The position numbers and the translations under genes are program-made. From Bacteroidales bacterium (GTDB lineage: Bacteria > Bacteroidota > Bacteroidia > Bacteroidales > JAADJA01): a DNA stretch of 6,217 nucleotides. Numbering within the stretch: the stretch's first letter is position 1; each line of letters opens with the position of its first letter. Below the pieces are notes generated by a model. It saw only the letters and a list, made by a program, of their open reading frames with translations, had not been told where the DNA came from and searched no databases. This document shows, in pieces, positions 1-6,217 of this stretch. The stretch is from NCBI GenBank assembly GCA_021107975.1, contig JAIORT010000278.1, positions 1 to 6,217 of the forward strand. The letters run 5' to 3'.

Positions 1-55
1 TAACGACACGAAGTTAGTACGTATGTATCCGTATGGATGGGACAAAAGTAAAAAA
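1..55. other. Left-edge non-coding DNA beyond the TPR gene
   Basis: I see no gene in this short stretch. On the minus strand it is the continuation downstream of the TPR gene and its heptamer array. It begins with a T-rich run (complement of 46-55) but has no GC-rich hairpin before it, so it is not a convincing intrinsic terminator. Positions 11-18 (AAGTTAGT) are the exact reverse complement of 104-111 (ACTAACTT), so an 8-bp inverted repeat brackets the heptamer array. Positions 8-36 are rich in GTA and CGTA words and could be a decayed heptamer array, but no clean 7-bp register holds. Confidence 0.4.
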
Positions 56-104
56 CTGCCGATTGCCGACTGCCGACTGCCGACTGCCGACTGGAGACTG
101 GAGA
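56..104. repeat. Tandem array of seven 7-bp units (CTGCCGA/CTGGAGA)
   Basis: Seven contiguous heptamers in perfect register: CTGCCGA (56), TTGCCGA (63), CTGCCGA (70, 77 and 84), then CTGGAGA (91 and 98). The next seven bases, CTAACTT at 105-111, keep only the leading CT. Two unit types share the frame CTGnnGA, and the switch between them is clean rather than a gradual decay. The first type has 5 of 7 G+C, in strong contrast to the AT-rich surroundings. On the minus strand the array starts five bases after the TAA stop of the TPR gene, so it would lie in that gene's 3' untranslated region. The units cannot pair with each other on one strand, so this is not a hairpin terminator. Heptameric tandem repeats are known elsewhere, for example the STRR sequences of heterocystous cyanobacteria. 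The function here is unknown. Confidence 0.93.
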
Positions 105-109
105 CTAAC

Positions 110-1861
110 TTATTCATACATCACTTTATCTTCAACTTTTTTATCCAAAAACTCCGAACCTTTACCTGCTTCCTTTGCTTTTAACCACCACTCATTAGCT
201 TCTTCTTTTTCGCCAAGTTGCCATAGCACATCTCCGTAATGTTCGAGAATAACGGCATTGGATTCTGCTCCATTCTCAATTGCTTTTTCAATCCATATCT
301 TAGCTTCTTCGTAATATCCCATTTTATAAAGAACCCACCCGTAAGTATCCTGGTTAGCAGAACTGTTGGGTTTTAGCTCGGTTGATTTTTTAGCCATTTT
401 AGCTGCTTTATCTAACTTCTCATTTCGAAGGGAAAGATAATAAGCATAATTGTTTAAAACGTAATCGTTATCGGGGTCTAAGGAGAGTGCTTTTTCATAA
501 AATTCGTCCGACTTTTCATTGTCTTTAAGCTGGTTGTAAGCATCACCAAGATAGGTATAGAACTGAACTTCCATTAAAGAATTGTCAACAATATAAAAAA
601 GTCCCCGGTCTAAAACTTTAGCACACTCATCCCAGTTTTTTTTCTGGTAATAAGCGCTGCCTGCAAAAAGATATGGAAGGGGTTGTTCGGGAAACAGTTC
701 AATAATTTTTATGCTTTCGTTAAGCAAGGCGTTAGTATCATTTAGTTCCGACTCGGTAAATAACAACTGCTCCCAAACTAAATATTTACTGCTGTCTAAC
801 GAAATTACTTTTCTGAACGCATCCCTTGCTTCTTCAAATTTGTTATCACGGAAAAGAAAATCCCCATATATCGAATATGTTTTAGGATCATCAGGATGTG
901 TATCTATTAGGATTTCGGATAATTCAAAAGCCTGATGTTTAAGGTCGGAGTATATTTCCGTAACAGTATAATAGGTAATCAGAATTTGGATTTTCGTGTC
1001 AATGTCGAGATTAGGGTTTGCAAAGCCAAGCTTCAGCTCTTCAAAAGCTTTTATTTCATCTCCGTTTTTTTTGTAATAATCAGCCAGAGAAAAATGAATG
1101 TATGGATTGTCAGGATCTATTTCAATGATCTTTTGATAGGCTTCCATCGCTTTATCTTCCAATCCATTGTCAAGACACATTTCCGCCAGGATAGCATAAT
1201 ATTTGCTTTCTTCAGGAAACTTGCCAATCAATTTCTCAATTTCTTCAATAGCTTTATTTATTTTTTTCTCCTGAAGGTAAATACTCTGTTTTTTCAGTGA
1301 AAATTCTTCCGTTATTCCGATTTTTTCTTCCAGGTTGTCGTAAACTTTAATAGCATCATCCAATTTGCCGTCGTAGAGGTAAACCAAAGCAAGCCTGTCA
1401 TAATATTCGAGATTGTATGGATTGGATTTAACAATTTGCTCGTAAACCTTTGCAGCGTCATTATACCGCTCAAACGATTGTAACATGTTTGAGTAAAGTA
1501 GTTGGTAATAAATATTATCCGGATCAATTTCCGCCGCTTTCTCTGATAATTCGAGCGCTTCATCACGCCTGTTCTGCATAAGATATATTTTAGCAAGTTC
1601 AAACATCGAGGCATCATCGTCAGGATTGAGCTTAAGGCACTTATCGAATAGCCTGGCAGCCTCATCGTAATTTCCTAAAATTTTTTGTTTGTTGGCGTCA
1701 ATAAAAACAGAAGAATTATTTATGTCTTTGGTTTTGGATTGCTTTAATTCCTTTGTTCCTTTACTTTGCGAACCAATACCTGTTTTAGTGGTTTTGCACG
1801 AAAGAAAAGTTAAAGCAATAAAAAAGAATAATATGTATGTAATATTTTTTAACATTTTCAT
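110..1861 (-). CDS. TPR-repeat lipoprotein, 583 aa
   Basis: This is a probable envelope lipoprotein built almost entirely of tetratricopeptide repeats, which usually act as protein-binding scaffolds. The N-terminus has a hydrophobic signal segment (residues 7-21) ending in F-L-S-C, with Cys22 as the likely lipidated residue. This is a relaxed lipobox of the kind common in Bacteroidota. Residues 23-50 are a Lys/Ser/Thr-rich linker without the acidic surface-export signal, so it may stay on the periplasmic side. From about residue 53 to 565 the sequence runs in helix pairs of about 34 residues, with recurring endings such as KLNPDD (77-82), EIDPDN (111-116), EIDPDN (247-252) and SLDPDN (460-465). 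I count roughly 12 to 14 repeats, some degenerate. The ATG at 1861 is chosen; a second ATG two codons later is equally possible. The gene lies 67 bp after dut on the same strand and is probably co-transcribed with it, since no promoter box is visible in the gap. Both flanks carry heptamer arrays. The binding partner is unknown. Confidence 0.9.
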   Translation of the reverse strand: MKMLKNITYILFFFIALTFLSCKTTKTGIGSQSKGTKELKQSKTKDINNSSVFIDANKQKILGNYDEAARLFDKCLKLNPDDDASMFELAKIYLMQNRRDEALELSEKAAEIDPDNIYYQLLYSNMLQSFERYNDAAKVYEQIVKSNPYNLEYYDRLALVYLYDGKLDDAIKVYDNLEEKIGITEEFSLKKQSIYLQEKKINKAIEEIEKLIGKFPEESKYYAILAEMCLDNGLEDKAMEAYQKIIEIDPDNPYIHFSLADYYKKNGDEIKAFEELKLGFANPNLDIDTKIQILITYYTVTEIYSDLKHQAFELSEILIDTHPDDPKTYSIYGDFLFRDNKFEEARDAFRKVISLDSSKYLVWEQLLFTESELNDTNALLNESIKIIELFPEQPLPYLFAGSAYYQKKNWDECAKVLDRGLFYIVDNSLMEVQFYTYLGDAYNQLKDNEKSDEFYEKALSLDPDNDYVLNNYAYYLSLRNEKLDKAAKMAKKSTELKPNSSANQDTYGWVLYKMGYYEEAKIWIEKAIENGAESNAVILEHYGDVLWQLGEKEEANEWWLKAKEAGKGSEFLDKKVEDKVMYE

Positions 1862-1872
1862 TAAAACTTAAT

Positions 1873-1928
1873 TCGTAATTCGTACTTCGTAAATCTAAAA
1901 TCGTAAATCTAAAATCATACTTCGTAAA
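1873..1928. repeat. Tandem array of eight 7-bp units (TCGTAAA/TCTAAAA)
   Basis: Eight contiguous heptamers fill the gap between dut and the TPR gene: TCGTAAT (1873), TCGTACT (1880), TCGTAAA (1887), TCTAAAA (1894), TCGTAAA (1901), TCTAAAA (1908), TCATACT (1915) and TCGTAAA (1922). The register is exact, with no insertion or deletion. Units alternate, so 1887-1914 is two perfect 14-bp copies. The 12-mer TACTTCGTAAAT recurs at 1883-1894 and 1918-1929, exactly five units apart. The last unit abuts the dut stop codon (complement of 1929-1931) with no spacing. In the mRNA sense the units read TTTACGA, TTTTAGA and similar. The units do not self-pair, and no TAnnTTTG promoter box is present; the closest is a one-mismatch TAGATTTA across unit junctions. 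The role is unknown. Confidence 0.93.
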
Positions 1929-2363
1929 TTATAAAGTGCCCGTACTCCCAAACCCTCCTGCTCCCCTTTCTGTTTCTTTCAGTTCTTCCATTTCAATCCA
2001 TTCGGCTTGCTCGTGTTTTGCAATTACCATTTGTGCAATTCTTTCACCATCATTTATAATAAAATCTTCGCTTGAAATATTTGCCAAAATAATTTTTATC
2101 TCTCCTCTGTAATCAGCATCTATTGTCCCTGGAGCATTTAATATGGTTATTCCTTTTTTTATTGCCAGTCCGCTGCGTGGTCTGATCTGTGCTTCATAGC
2201 CAACCGGTAATTCGATAAAGAGTCCGGTGGGAATCATCGCTCTTTCCAAAGGTTTCAGAACAACGGGCTTATCTAAGTCCGCCCTTAGATCCATTCCGGC
2301 TGATGCATACGTTTCATAAGATGGTAAAGCGTGTTTAGATGAGTTTACTATTTTGATTTCCAT
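1929..2363 (-). CDS. dut: dUTP diphosphatase (dUTPase), 144 aa
   Basis: The enzyme hydrolyses dUTP to dUMP and pyrophosphate, keeping uracil out of DNA and supplying dUMP for thymidylate synthesis. It is a cytoplasmic homotrimer in this family. All five conserved trimeric dUTPase motifs are present in order: AGMDLRA (22-28), RPRSGLA (61-67), NAPGTIDADYRGEI (76-89), GERIAQMVI (106-114) and the glycine-rich C-terminal arm RGAGGFGSTG (133-142). Motif 3 carries the expected catalytic Asp (D82 or D84 region) and the uracil-pocket Tyr85. The ATG at 2363 gives MEIKIVNSSKHALPSYET, the usual N-terminus and length for Bacteroidota enzymes. The frame stays open to a TTG at 2411, which has AGGAG (complement of 2417-2421) five bases upstream and would add 16 residues. 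I prefer the ATG because the extension is outside the family fold. The heptamer array starts at the base after the stop codon. Confidence 0.96.
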   Translation of the reverse strand: MEIKIVNSSKHALPSYETYASAGMDLRADLDKPVVLKPLERAMIPTGLFIELPVGYEAQIRPRSGLAIKKGITILNAPGTIDADYRGEIKIILANISSEDFIINDGERIAQMVIAKHEQAEWIEMEELKETERGAGGFGSTGTL

Positions 2364-2545
2364 CTGTTTAAAATATTGTAATACGATAACTATTTGCCAC
2401 TTACATTTCAATCATTCTCCTGTGTGTCTCAATATAAAAAACATGAGTGTTTCATTTGTTTCCGTGTCAGTTTAAAAGAACGCAAAAATAGAGAAAAAAG
2501 TTATTTGATATAGTTAAATGTTGTTAAAGGTTTGAAGATAATGGA
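2364..2545. other. Intergenic region between flippase and dut
   Basis: This 182-bp stretch holds no credible gene. On the minus strand it contains a TATTTTTG promoter box (2483-2490), then about 113 bases of leader before the dut ATG. Near the dut end is an isolated AGGAG (complement of 2417-2421). It is followed by a four-codon reading frame, MIEM (complement of 2401-2415), which starts too close to the AGGAG to be a normal start. No intrinsic terminator for the flippase gene was found. Confidence 0.6.
2483..2490 (-). promoter_or_regulatory. Possible -7 promoter box for dut and TPR gene
   Basis: The complement reads TATTTTTG, an exact match to the Bacteroidota -7 consensus TAnnTTTG, followed by CG. 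Transcription would start near 2476, giving dut a leader of about 113 bases. No TTG is seen 19 to 23 bases upstream, so the -33 element is missing or degenerate. The box makes an independent dut-TPR transcript plausible, but read-through from the flippase gene is equally possible. Confidence 0.45.
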
Positions 2546-4036
2546 TTAATCGGCAGTTCTGATAAAAAACCGTTTTTCAAAAATAAAAACAGTAAATACA
2601 AAGACTGCCATTAACACGGTATTTAAGATTAACCTGGAGCTAAGAACTTCAGGTTTCAGGAAATTACTTAATCCAAATAATATTAAAGCTAATGCAACGT
2701 AAAATAAAATTCTCTTGAGATCATAATTAATCGGGAAATATTTTTTACCCCAGTAATAAGAAATCAGCATCATGGTAAAATAGCAGGCAAAATGCCCCCA
2801 GGCTGCTCCTTCATAACTGAATTTTGGCACCAGCAACACGTTCATTAAAATAGTAATTAATGATCCGGTCAGAGCGATAAGCGCTCCGTATTTTGTAATA
2901 TCGTTTAATTTATACCATACTGACAGGTTGAAAAAAATGCCAAGGAATAAATTAGCCAGCAGAACTATCGGAACAATTTTTAACCCTTCCCAGTATTCCG
3001 GTCCGATAAAATATTTGAAAAGATCAATGTACAAGGTAACTCCCAAAAATATCAGCAAACCAAAAATAGTAAAGTATTTCATTACAGCGGCATATACGTT
3101 TTTCGCATTTTTTTCTCTTGCCTGGGCGAAAAAAAATGGTTCGGCAGCATAACGAAACATCTGAATAAATAAAGTCATCAATACTGCCAGCTTGTAATTA
3201 GCGCCATAAATTCCAAGCTGCCCCATAATGTATTCTCTAACATCTGTAATTCCTTCGGGAACACTTGCTAAGTATTTAAAAATGATTTTATCAGAAACTT
3301 CGTTGACCATCCCCGCCAATCCAATAATTAATAACGGAAGGGCATAGGCTAACATTTTTTTTAGTAACGAAAAACTGATCTCCATTCTGAACTTAAATAT
3401 CAGTGGAAGTAAAAGTATCAACGTAATAATACTTGCTGCAAGATTTGAAATAAACACATAACCAACACCTATTTCAGGATCATATAATTGTAAAAGGAAC
3501 GATTCCGGATTTGATGCTGCCAATTTCGGGCATAACCATAAAAAGAACAGGTTCAGACCAATATTAACAGAAACATTTATTAACTTAATTACCGAAAACC
3601 TGAGCGCTTTTTTTTGTTGCCGGAGATATGCAAAAGGTAAGGCAGAAAAAGCATCCAATGCAACTATCAACGAAAGATAAATGATGTAATCCTGATGTCC
3701 CTGATATTGCATCAGTTTTGAAATCGGATTCAAAAAAAGAAATATCACAATGACAAAGAGTACAGAAGTCGTGAATAAACTAAATAGAGCAGAATTATAG
3801 ACTTTTTCAGGTTTTTGTTCTTTTTCTGCATACCTGAAAAAAGAAGTCTCCATTCCATAAGTCAGAAATACAAGTAAAAATGCTATATAGGCATATAATT
3901 CTGTAATAACGCCATACTCTCCTTCTAAGAATATCCGGGTATAAAACGGAACAAGTAAATAATTTAACAGGCGCGGAACAATCGTTCCCAATCCATATAC
4001 GGCTGTTTGTCCGGCAAGTTGTTTTAATGGATTCAA
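2546..4036 (-). CDS. Polysaccharide/oligosaccharide flippase (MOP superfamily), 496 aa
   Basis: This is an inner-membrane protein of the RfbX/Wzx type (COG2244), which in this family flips lipid-linked sugar units for cell-surface polysaccharide or O-antigen. The predicted membrane segments number about 14, the usual count, at roughly 11-35, 46-66, 83-103, 117-138, 151-169, 191-214, 228-247, 281-303, 321-340, 354-377, 383-403, 411-430, 443-460 and 469-487. The N-terminus MNPLKQLAGQ, followed by Y and a conserved NYLLVPFYTR (25-34), is typical of Bacteroidota homologues. That fixes the start at the TTG at 4036: no in-frame ATG exists upstream, where a TAA occurs four codons before. The ending is charged (KRFFIRTAD). 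No glycosyltransferase or other polysaccharide genes lie nearby, so the substrate cannot be read from context; it sits with dut and a TPR lipoprotein instead. Which sugar it moves, and whether it truly flips a lipid carrier, are inferences from family. Confidence 0.9.
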   Translation of the reverse strand: MNPLKQLAGQTAVYGLGTIVPRLLNYLLVPFYTRIFLEGEYGVITELYAYIAFLLVFLTYGMETSFFRYAEKEQKPEKVYNSALFSLFTTSVLFVIVIFLFLNPISKLMQYQGHQDYIIYLSLIVALDAFSALPFAYLRQQKKALRFSVIKLINVSVNIGLNLFFLWLCPKLAASNPESFLLQLYDPEIGVGYVFISNLAASIITLILLLPLIFKFRMEISFSLLKKMLAYALPLLIIGLAGMVNEVSDKIIFKYLASVPEGITDVREYIMGQLGIYGANYKLAVLMTLFIQMFRYAAEPFFFAQAREKNAKNVYAAVMKYFTIFGLLIFLGVTLYIDLFKYFIGPEYWEGLKIVPIVLLANLFLGIFFNLSVWYKLNDITKYGALIALTGSLITILMNVLLVPKFSYEGAAWGHFACYFTMMLISYYWGKKYFPINYDLKRILFYVALALILFGLSNFLKPEVLSSRLILNTVLMAVFVFTVFIFEKRFFIRTAD

Positions 4037-4042
4037 ATCAGG

Positions 4043-4059
4043 ATATTATTAAATAATAT
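4043..4059. repeat. Perfect 17-nt AT palindrome upstream of the flippase start
   Basis: ATATTATT (4043-4050), a single A, then AATAATAT (4052-4059), its exact reverse complement. It ends six bases before the TTG start of the flippase on the minus strand. It could be an operator for a dimeric regulator or a weak leader hairpin over the ribosome-entry site. All pairs are A-T, so an RNA hairpin would be unstable, and chance in AT-rich DNA is possible. Confidence 0.55.
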
Positions 4060-4061
4060 GG

Positions 4062-4069
4062 CAAATGTA
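4062..4069 (-). promoter_or_regulatory. Possible -7 promoter box for the flippase gene
   Basis: The complement reads TACATTTG, matching the Bacteroidota consensus TAnnTTTG. The start point would fall near 4055, inside the AT palindrome, leaving a leader of about 20 bases before the TTG start. No TTG lies at the expected -33 distance (the complement of about 4089-4095 is A/T-rich), so support is partial. Confidence 0.35.
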
Positions 4070-4074
4070 AATAA

Positions 4075-4108
4075 TTTGTCAGATTAGTTAATTTTTAAAT
4101 TATTTTTG
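4075..4108 (+). promoter_or_regulatory. Candidate promoter for the C25 peptidase gene
   Basis: TTTG at 4075-4078 and TATTTTTG at 4101-4108 match the Bacteroidota -33 (TTTG/TTG) and -7 (TAnnTTTG) elements. The spacing is 22 bases, at the long end of the usual range. Transcription would begin near 4115 and give an untranslated leader of about 227 bases. No equally good box was found closer to the ATG at 4342. The match is by eye only. Confidence 0.5.
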
Positions 4109-4122
4109 CAATCTATAATTAA

Positions 4123-4138
4123 AACTTTACTGAAAGTT
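4123..4138 (+). repeat. Inverted repeat in the peptidase leader
   Basis: AACTTT (4123-4128), four-base loop ACTG, AAAGTT (4133-4138). If the upstream promoter is used, this would be the first small hairpin in the leader, starting about eight bases after the predicted start point. The stem is short and AT-rich. Confidence 0.4.
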
Positions 4139-4145
4139 GTTGTAA

Positions 4146-4163
4146 TATAATAAAACTATTATA
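4146..4163 (+). repeat. Inverted repeat in the peptidase leader
   Basis: TATAATA (4146-4152), four-base loop AAAC, TATTATA (4157-4163). The arms are perfect 7-bp complements but contain only A-T pairs. It follows the previous inverted repeat by seven bases. Confidence 0.4.
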
Positions 4164-4210
4164 AATTAGCCTGCCAAATTTATTCTCTACGCTATTAAAA
4201 TTTGTTTTGG

Positions 4211-4229
4211 TTCAAATTGATTATTTGAA
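4211..4229 (+). repeat. Inverted repeat in the peptidase leader (operator-like)
   Basis: TTCAAAT (4211-4217), five-base spacer TGATT, ATTTGAA (4223-4229). Arms are perfect over seven bases, with centre-to-centre geometry (12 bp) that a dimeric DNA-binding protein could use. It could equally be a weak RNA hairpin. It lies about 110 bases before the peptidase start codon. Confidence 0.4.
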
Positions 4230-4341
4230 TATCATTATAGCGACGGAAGTATCTTTTTCTTTTTTGCATAGTTATGCGGGAAAGCGTCAAATAAAAATCT
4301 TTAAAAATTAAGAAATAGTAAAAAATTCAAATTTACCAAAA

Positions 4342-6217
4342 ATGAAAAAAATTCACAAAGTATCAATTTTATTGGCTGTTTTATTATTTATCAGCCAGTT
4401 GGGTATTACCCAGGTTATCTCTTACCCCGACAGTTGGGGAAAACAAGGCTATACTCTTGAGCAAGAAAGCAAAGGAGGAGTAAGCATTAATTTTTCTATT
4501 ACCGATTTTTATCTTGAAGATGTTGATATAAAGGGTGAGCAGATGAAGATAGTAAAAGTTCCGGGTATATTTTTGTCAAATAATGAAGGAGCGCCTGATC
4601 TTCCCGGTACAGGCAGGTATGTTGCAATTCCGCAGGGAGCAAGTGTTTCGGTGAAAGTTATTGCAGCTCGAACAGAGACCATGACAAATGTTGATATTGC
4701 TCCTGCGCCGCGTATTCCTCTTGATACTGATAAAGGACCCTTGCATTATGAAAAAGATTCTAAAATCTATTCTAAAAATGCTTTTTATCCTGCTGAGAAT
4801 GTTAAACTTTCAAAGCAAACTAAAATCAGGGGTGTTGACGTGGTGATGTTGGGCATAACCCCATTTCAGTACAATCCGGTAACAAAAGAATTTATCGTTT
4901 ACAGGGATTTACAAATAGAAGTTACCTTTAACGGTGGTAATGGGCACGTTGGCGAAGACAGATTGAGGAGCCGCTGGTGGGATCCGATTATAAAAGATGC
5001 TGTGTTTAACCCAAATTCAATTCCTGTAATCGATTATACTATCAAACCCAAATCCTCAAAGTCACCCGATTACGAATATATCATTATAACTCCCAATGAT
5101 CCAATATTCATTTCATGGGCAGATTCAATTAAAAATTGGAGAAACCTGCAGGGTATAAAAACGGGTGTTGTAACAACTACGGAAATTGGGGGAAATACAA
5201 CCACAGCCATTGAAACTTATGTGAATAATGCTTATAACACATGGGATGTTCCTCCTGCAGCCGTATTACTTTTAGGTGATTATGGCACGAGCGGAAGTAC
5301 TGTTGTGTCTCCAATTTATAATAGCTACTGTGTCTCTGATAACATATATGCCGATGTTGACAATGATCAGCTACCTGATATTGTCTTTGCCAGAATGACC
5401 GCACAAAATGCTACACATCTGGAGACTATGATCACAAAATTCCTGGATCATGAAAGAACTCCACCAACAAATCCCTCTTATTTTGATAATCCTATAACCG
5501 CATGTGGATGGCAAACTGAAAGATGGTTCCAGTTGTGTTCGGAAATCGTTGGTGGTTTTTGGAAAGAAGCACAGGGTAAAAATCCGGTACGAATTAATGA
5601 GATATATTCAGGTACACCCGGAACGGTTTGGTCAACTACAACATATGGAAACACAACAGCGGTTGTAGATTATTTCGGACCGAGTGGTTTAGGATATATT
5701 CCTGCAACTCCTGATGTTTTAGGCGGTTGGTCTGGTGGAAATGCTACTATGGTCAATAATGCAGTAAATAGCGGCGCGTTTATGCTTCAGCACAGGGATC
5801 ATGGAGGAACAACAGGTTGGGGCGAACCTGGATATAGTTCTTCTGATATTAATGGATTAACAAATTCAGATTTAACCTGGGTTTTTTCTATTAATTGTTT
5901 AACAGGTAAATATAATATTAGCGGAGAATGCTTTGCCGAAACTTTCCACAGATATACCTATAGCGGGCAAAATTCCGGGGCTCTTGGTATTACTGCTGCT
6001 TCAGAAGTGTCTTATTCATTTGTTAACGATTGTTTTGTTTGGGGCATTTATGATAATATGTGGACCGATTTTATGCCCACCTATGGAACAACCCCCCCAT
6101 CAAGAGATGTATTACCAGCTTTTGGAAACGCTGCTGGTAAATACTTTCTCTATCAATCTGCATGGCCATATAATACCAGTAATAAAGAAGTAACATATCA
6201 TTTATTTCATAGTCATG
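4342..6217 (+). CDS. Gingipain-like secreted cysteine peptidase (family C25), 3' end cut by the window
   Basis: The reading frame is open from the ATG at 4342 through the right edge (625 codons plus one base), so the C-terminus is missing. Residues 1-24 form a Sec signal peptide: KK-H-K, then a hydrophobic core (7-18), with cleavage probably near Thr23/Gln24. Residues about 30-200 resemble the gingipain propeptide (Propeptide_C25), including YVAIPQGASVSVKV (93-106) and NPVTKEFIVYRDLQIEVTF (178-196). The peptidase domain begins near YEYIIITP (244-251), followed by VLLLGD (308-313) and DVDNDQLPD (338-346), a likely calcium loop. The catalytic dyad is His487 in HRDHGG and Cys519 in INCLTG; GECFAE (528-533) follows as in Rgp and Kgp gingipains. 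This suggests an active secreted endopeptidase, exported by Sec and then by type IX secretion, but the T9SS C-terminal domain lies outside the window. The PorU sortase is also family C25; the propeptide and the motif around Cys519 fit gingipains better. Cleavage specificity cannot be read. Confidence 0.93.
   Translation, partial: MKKIHKVSILLAVLLFISQLGITQVISYPDSWGKQGYTLEQESKGGVSINFSITDFYLEDVDIKGEQMKIVKVPGIFLSNNEGAPDLPGTGRYVAIPQGASVSVKVIAARTETMTNVDIAPAPRIPLDTDKGPLHYEKDSKIYSKNAFYPAENVKLSKQTKIRGVDVVMLGITPFQYNPVTKEFIVYRDLQIEVTFNGGNGHVGEDRLRSRWWDPIIKDAVFNPNSIPVIDYTIKPKSSKSPDYEYIIITPNDPIFISWADSIKNWRNLQGIKTGVVTTTEIGGNTTTAIETYVNNAYNTWDVPPAAVLLLGDYGTSGSTVVSPIYNSYCVSDNIYADVDNDQLPDIVFARMTAQNATHLETMITKFLDHERTPPTNPSYFDNPITACGWQTERWFQLCSEIVGGFWKEAQGKNPVRINEIYSGTPGTVWSTTTYGNTTAVVDYFGPSGLGYIPATPDVLGGWSGGNATMVNNAVNSGAFMLQHRDHGGTTGWGEPGYSSSDINGLTNSDLTWVFSINCLTGKYNISGECFAETFHRYTYSGQNSGALGITAASEVSYSFVNDCFVWGIYDNMWTDFMPTYGTTPPSRDVLPAFGNAAGKYFLYQSAWPYNTSNKEVTYHLFHSH

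Larger units (their letters stand above)
4037..4341. other. Divergent intergenic region, flippase / C25 peptidase
   Basis: The 305 bases between the two divergent starts contain no credible gene. They hold a candidate promoter for each direction (4062-4069 minus, 4075-4108 plus), a perfect AT palindrome next to the flippase start (4043-4059) and several short inverted repeats on the peptidase side (4123-4138, 4146-4163, 4211-4229). There is also a small GCATA-GT-TATGC palindrome at 4266-4277. The last 40 bases before the peptidase ATG are A-rich with no Shine-Dalgarno sequence, which is usual in Bacteroidota. Confidence 0.7.

Overview
The window looks like chromosomal DNA of a member of the Bacteroidota. 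It is AT-rich. Two non-coding stretches carry a TAnnTTTG promoter box of the Bacteroidota type, in each case spelled TATTTTTGC. Translation starts mostly lack a Shine-Dalgarno sequence. The protein families also fit: a MNPLKQLAGQ-type flippase, a Bacteroidota-type dUTPase of 144 residues, a large TPR lipoprotein and a gingipain-like C25 peptidase. I cannot name the genus from the sequence.

Layout. Three genes run leftward on the minus strand. A polysaccharide flippase (2546-4036, TTG start) comes first, then dUTPase dut (1929-2363), then a TPR-repeat lipoprotein (110-1861). A 182-bp gap with a possible internal promoter separates flippase and dut; dut and the TPR gene are only 67 bp apart and are probably co-transcribed. 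A 305-bp divergent intergenic region (4037-4341) separates this group from a rightward gene (4342 to beyond the right edge). That gene encodes a secreted cysteine peptidase of family C25 with signal peptide, gingipain-type propeptide and catalytic His and Cys all visible; its C-terminus lies outside the window.

How the genes relate. From memory, flippase, dut and TPR lipoprotein often sit together in Bacteroidota, so this part reads as a conserved housekeeping and envelope neighbourhood. The peptidase is a separate transcription unit, probably exported by Sec and then by the type IX secretion system.

The most unusual content is non-coding. Two tandem arrays with an exact 7-bp period but unrelated unit sequences lie at 56-104 (CTGCCGA and CTGGAGA, GC-rich) and 1873-1928 (TCGTAAA and TCTAAAA, AT-rich). 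Each begins within 0 to 5 bases of the stop codon of a minus-strand gene, and together they bracket the TPR gene. No CRISPR array, tRNA, rRNA, insertion sequence or known defence system was seen.
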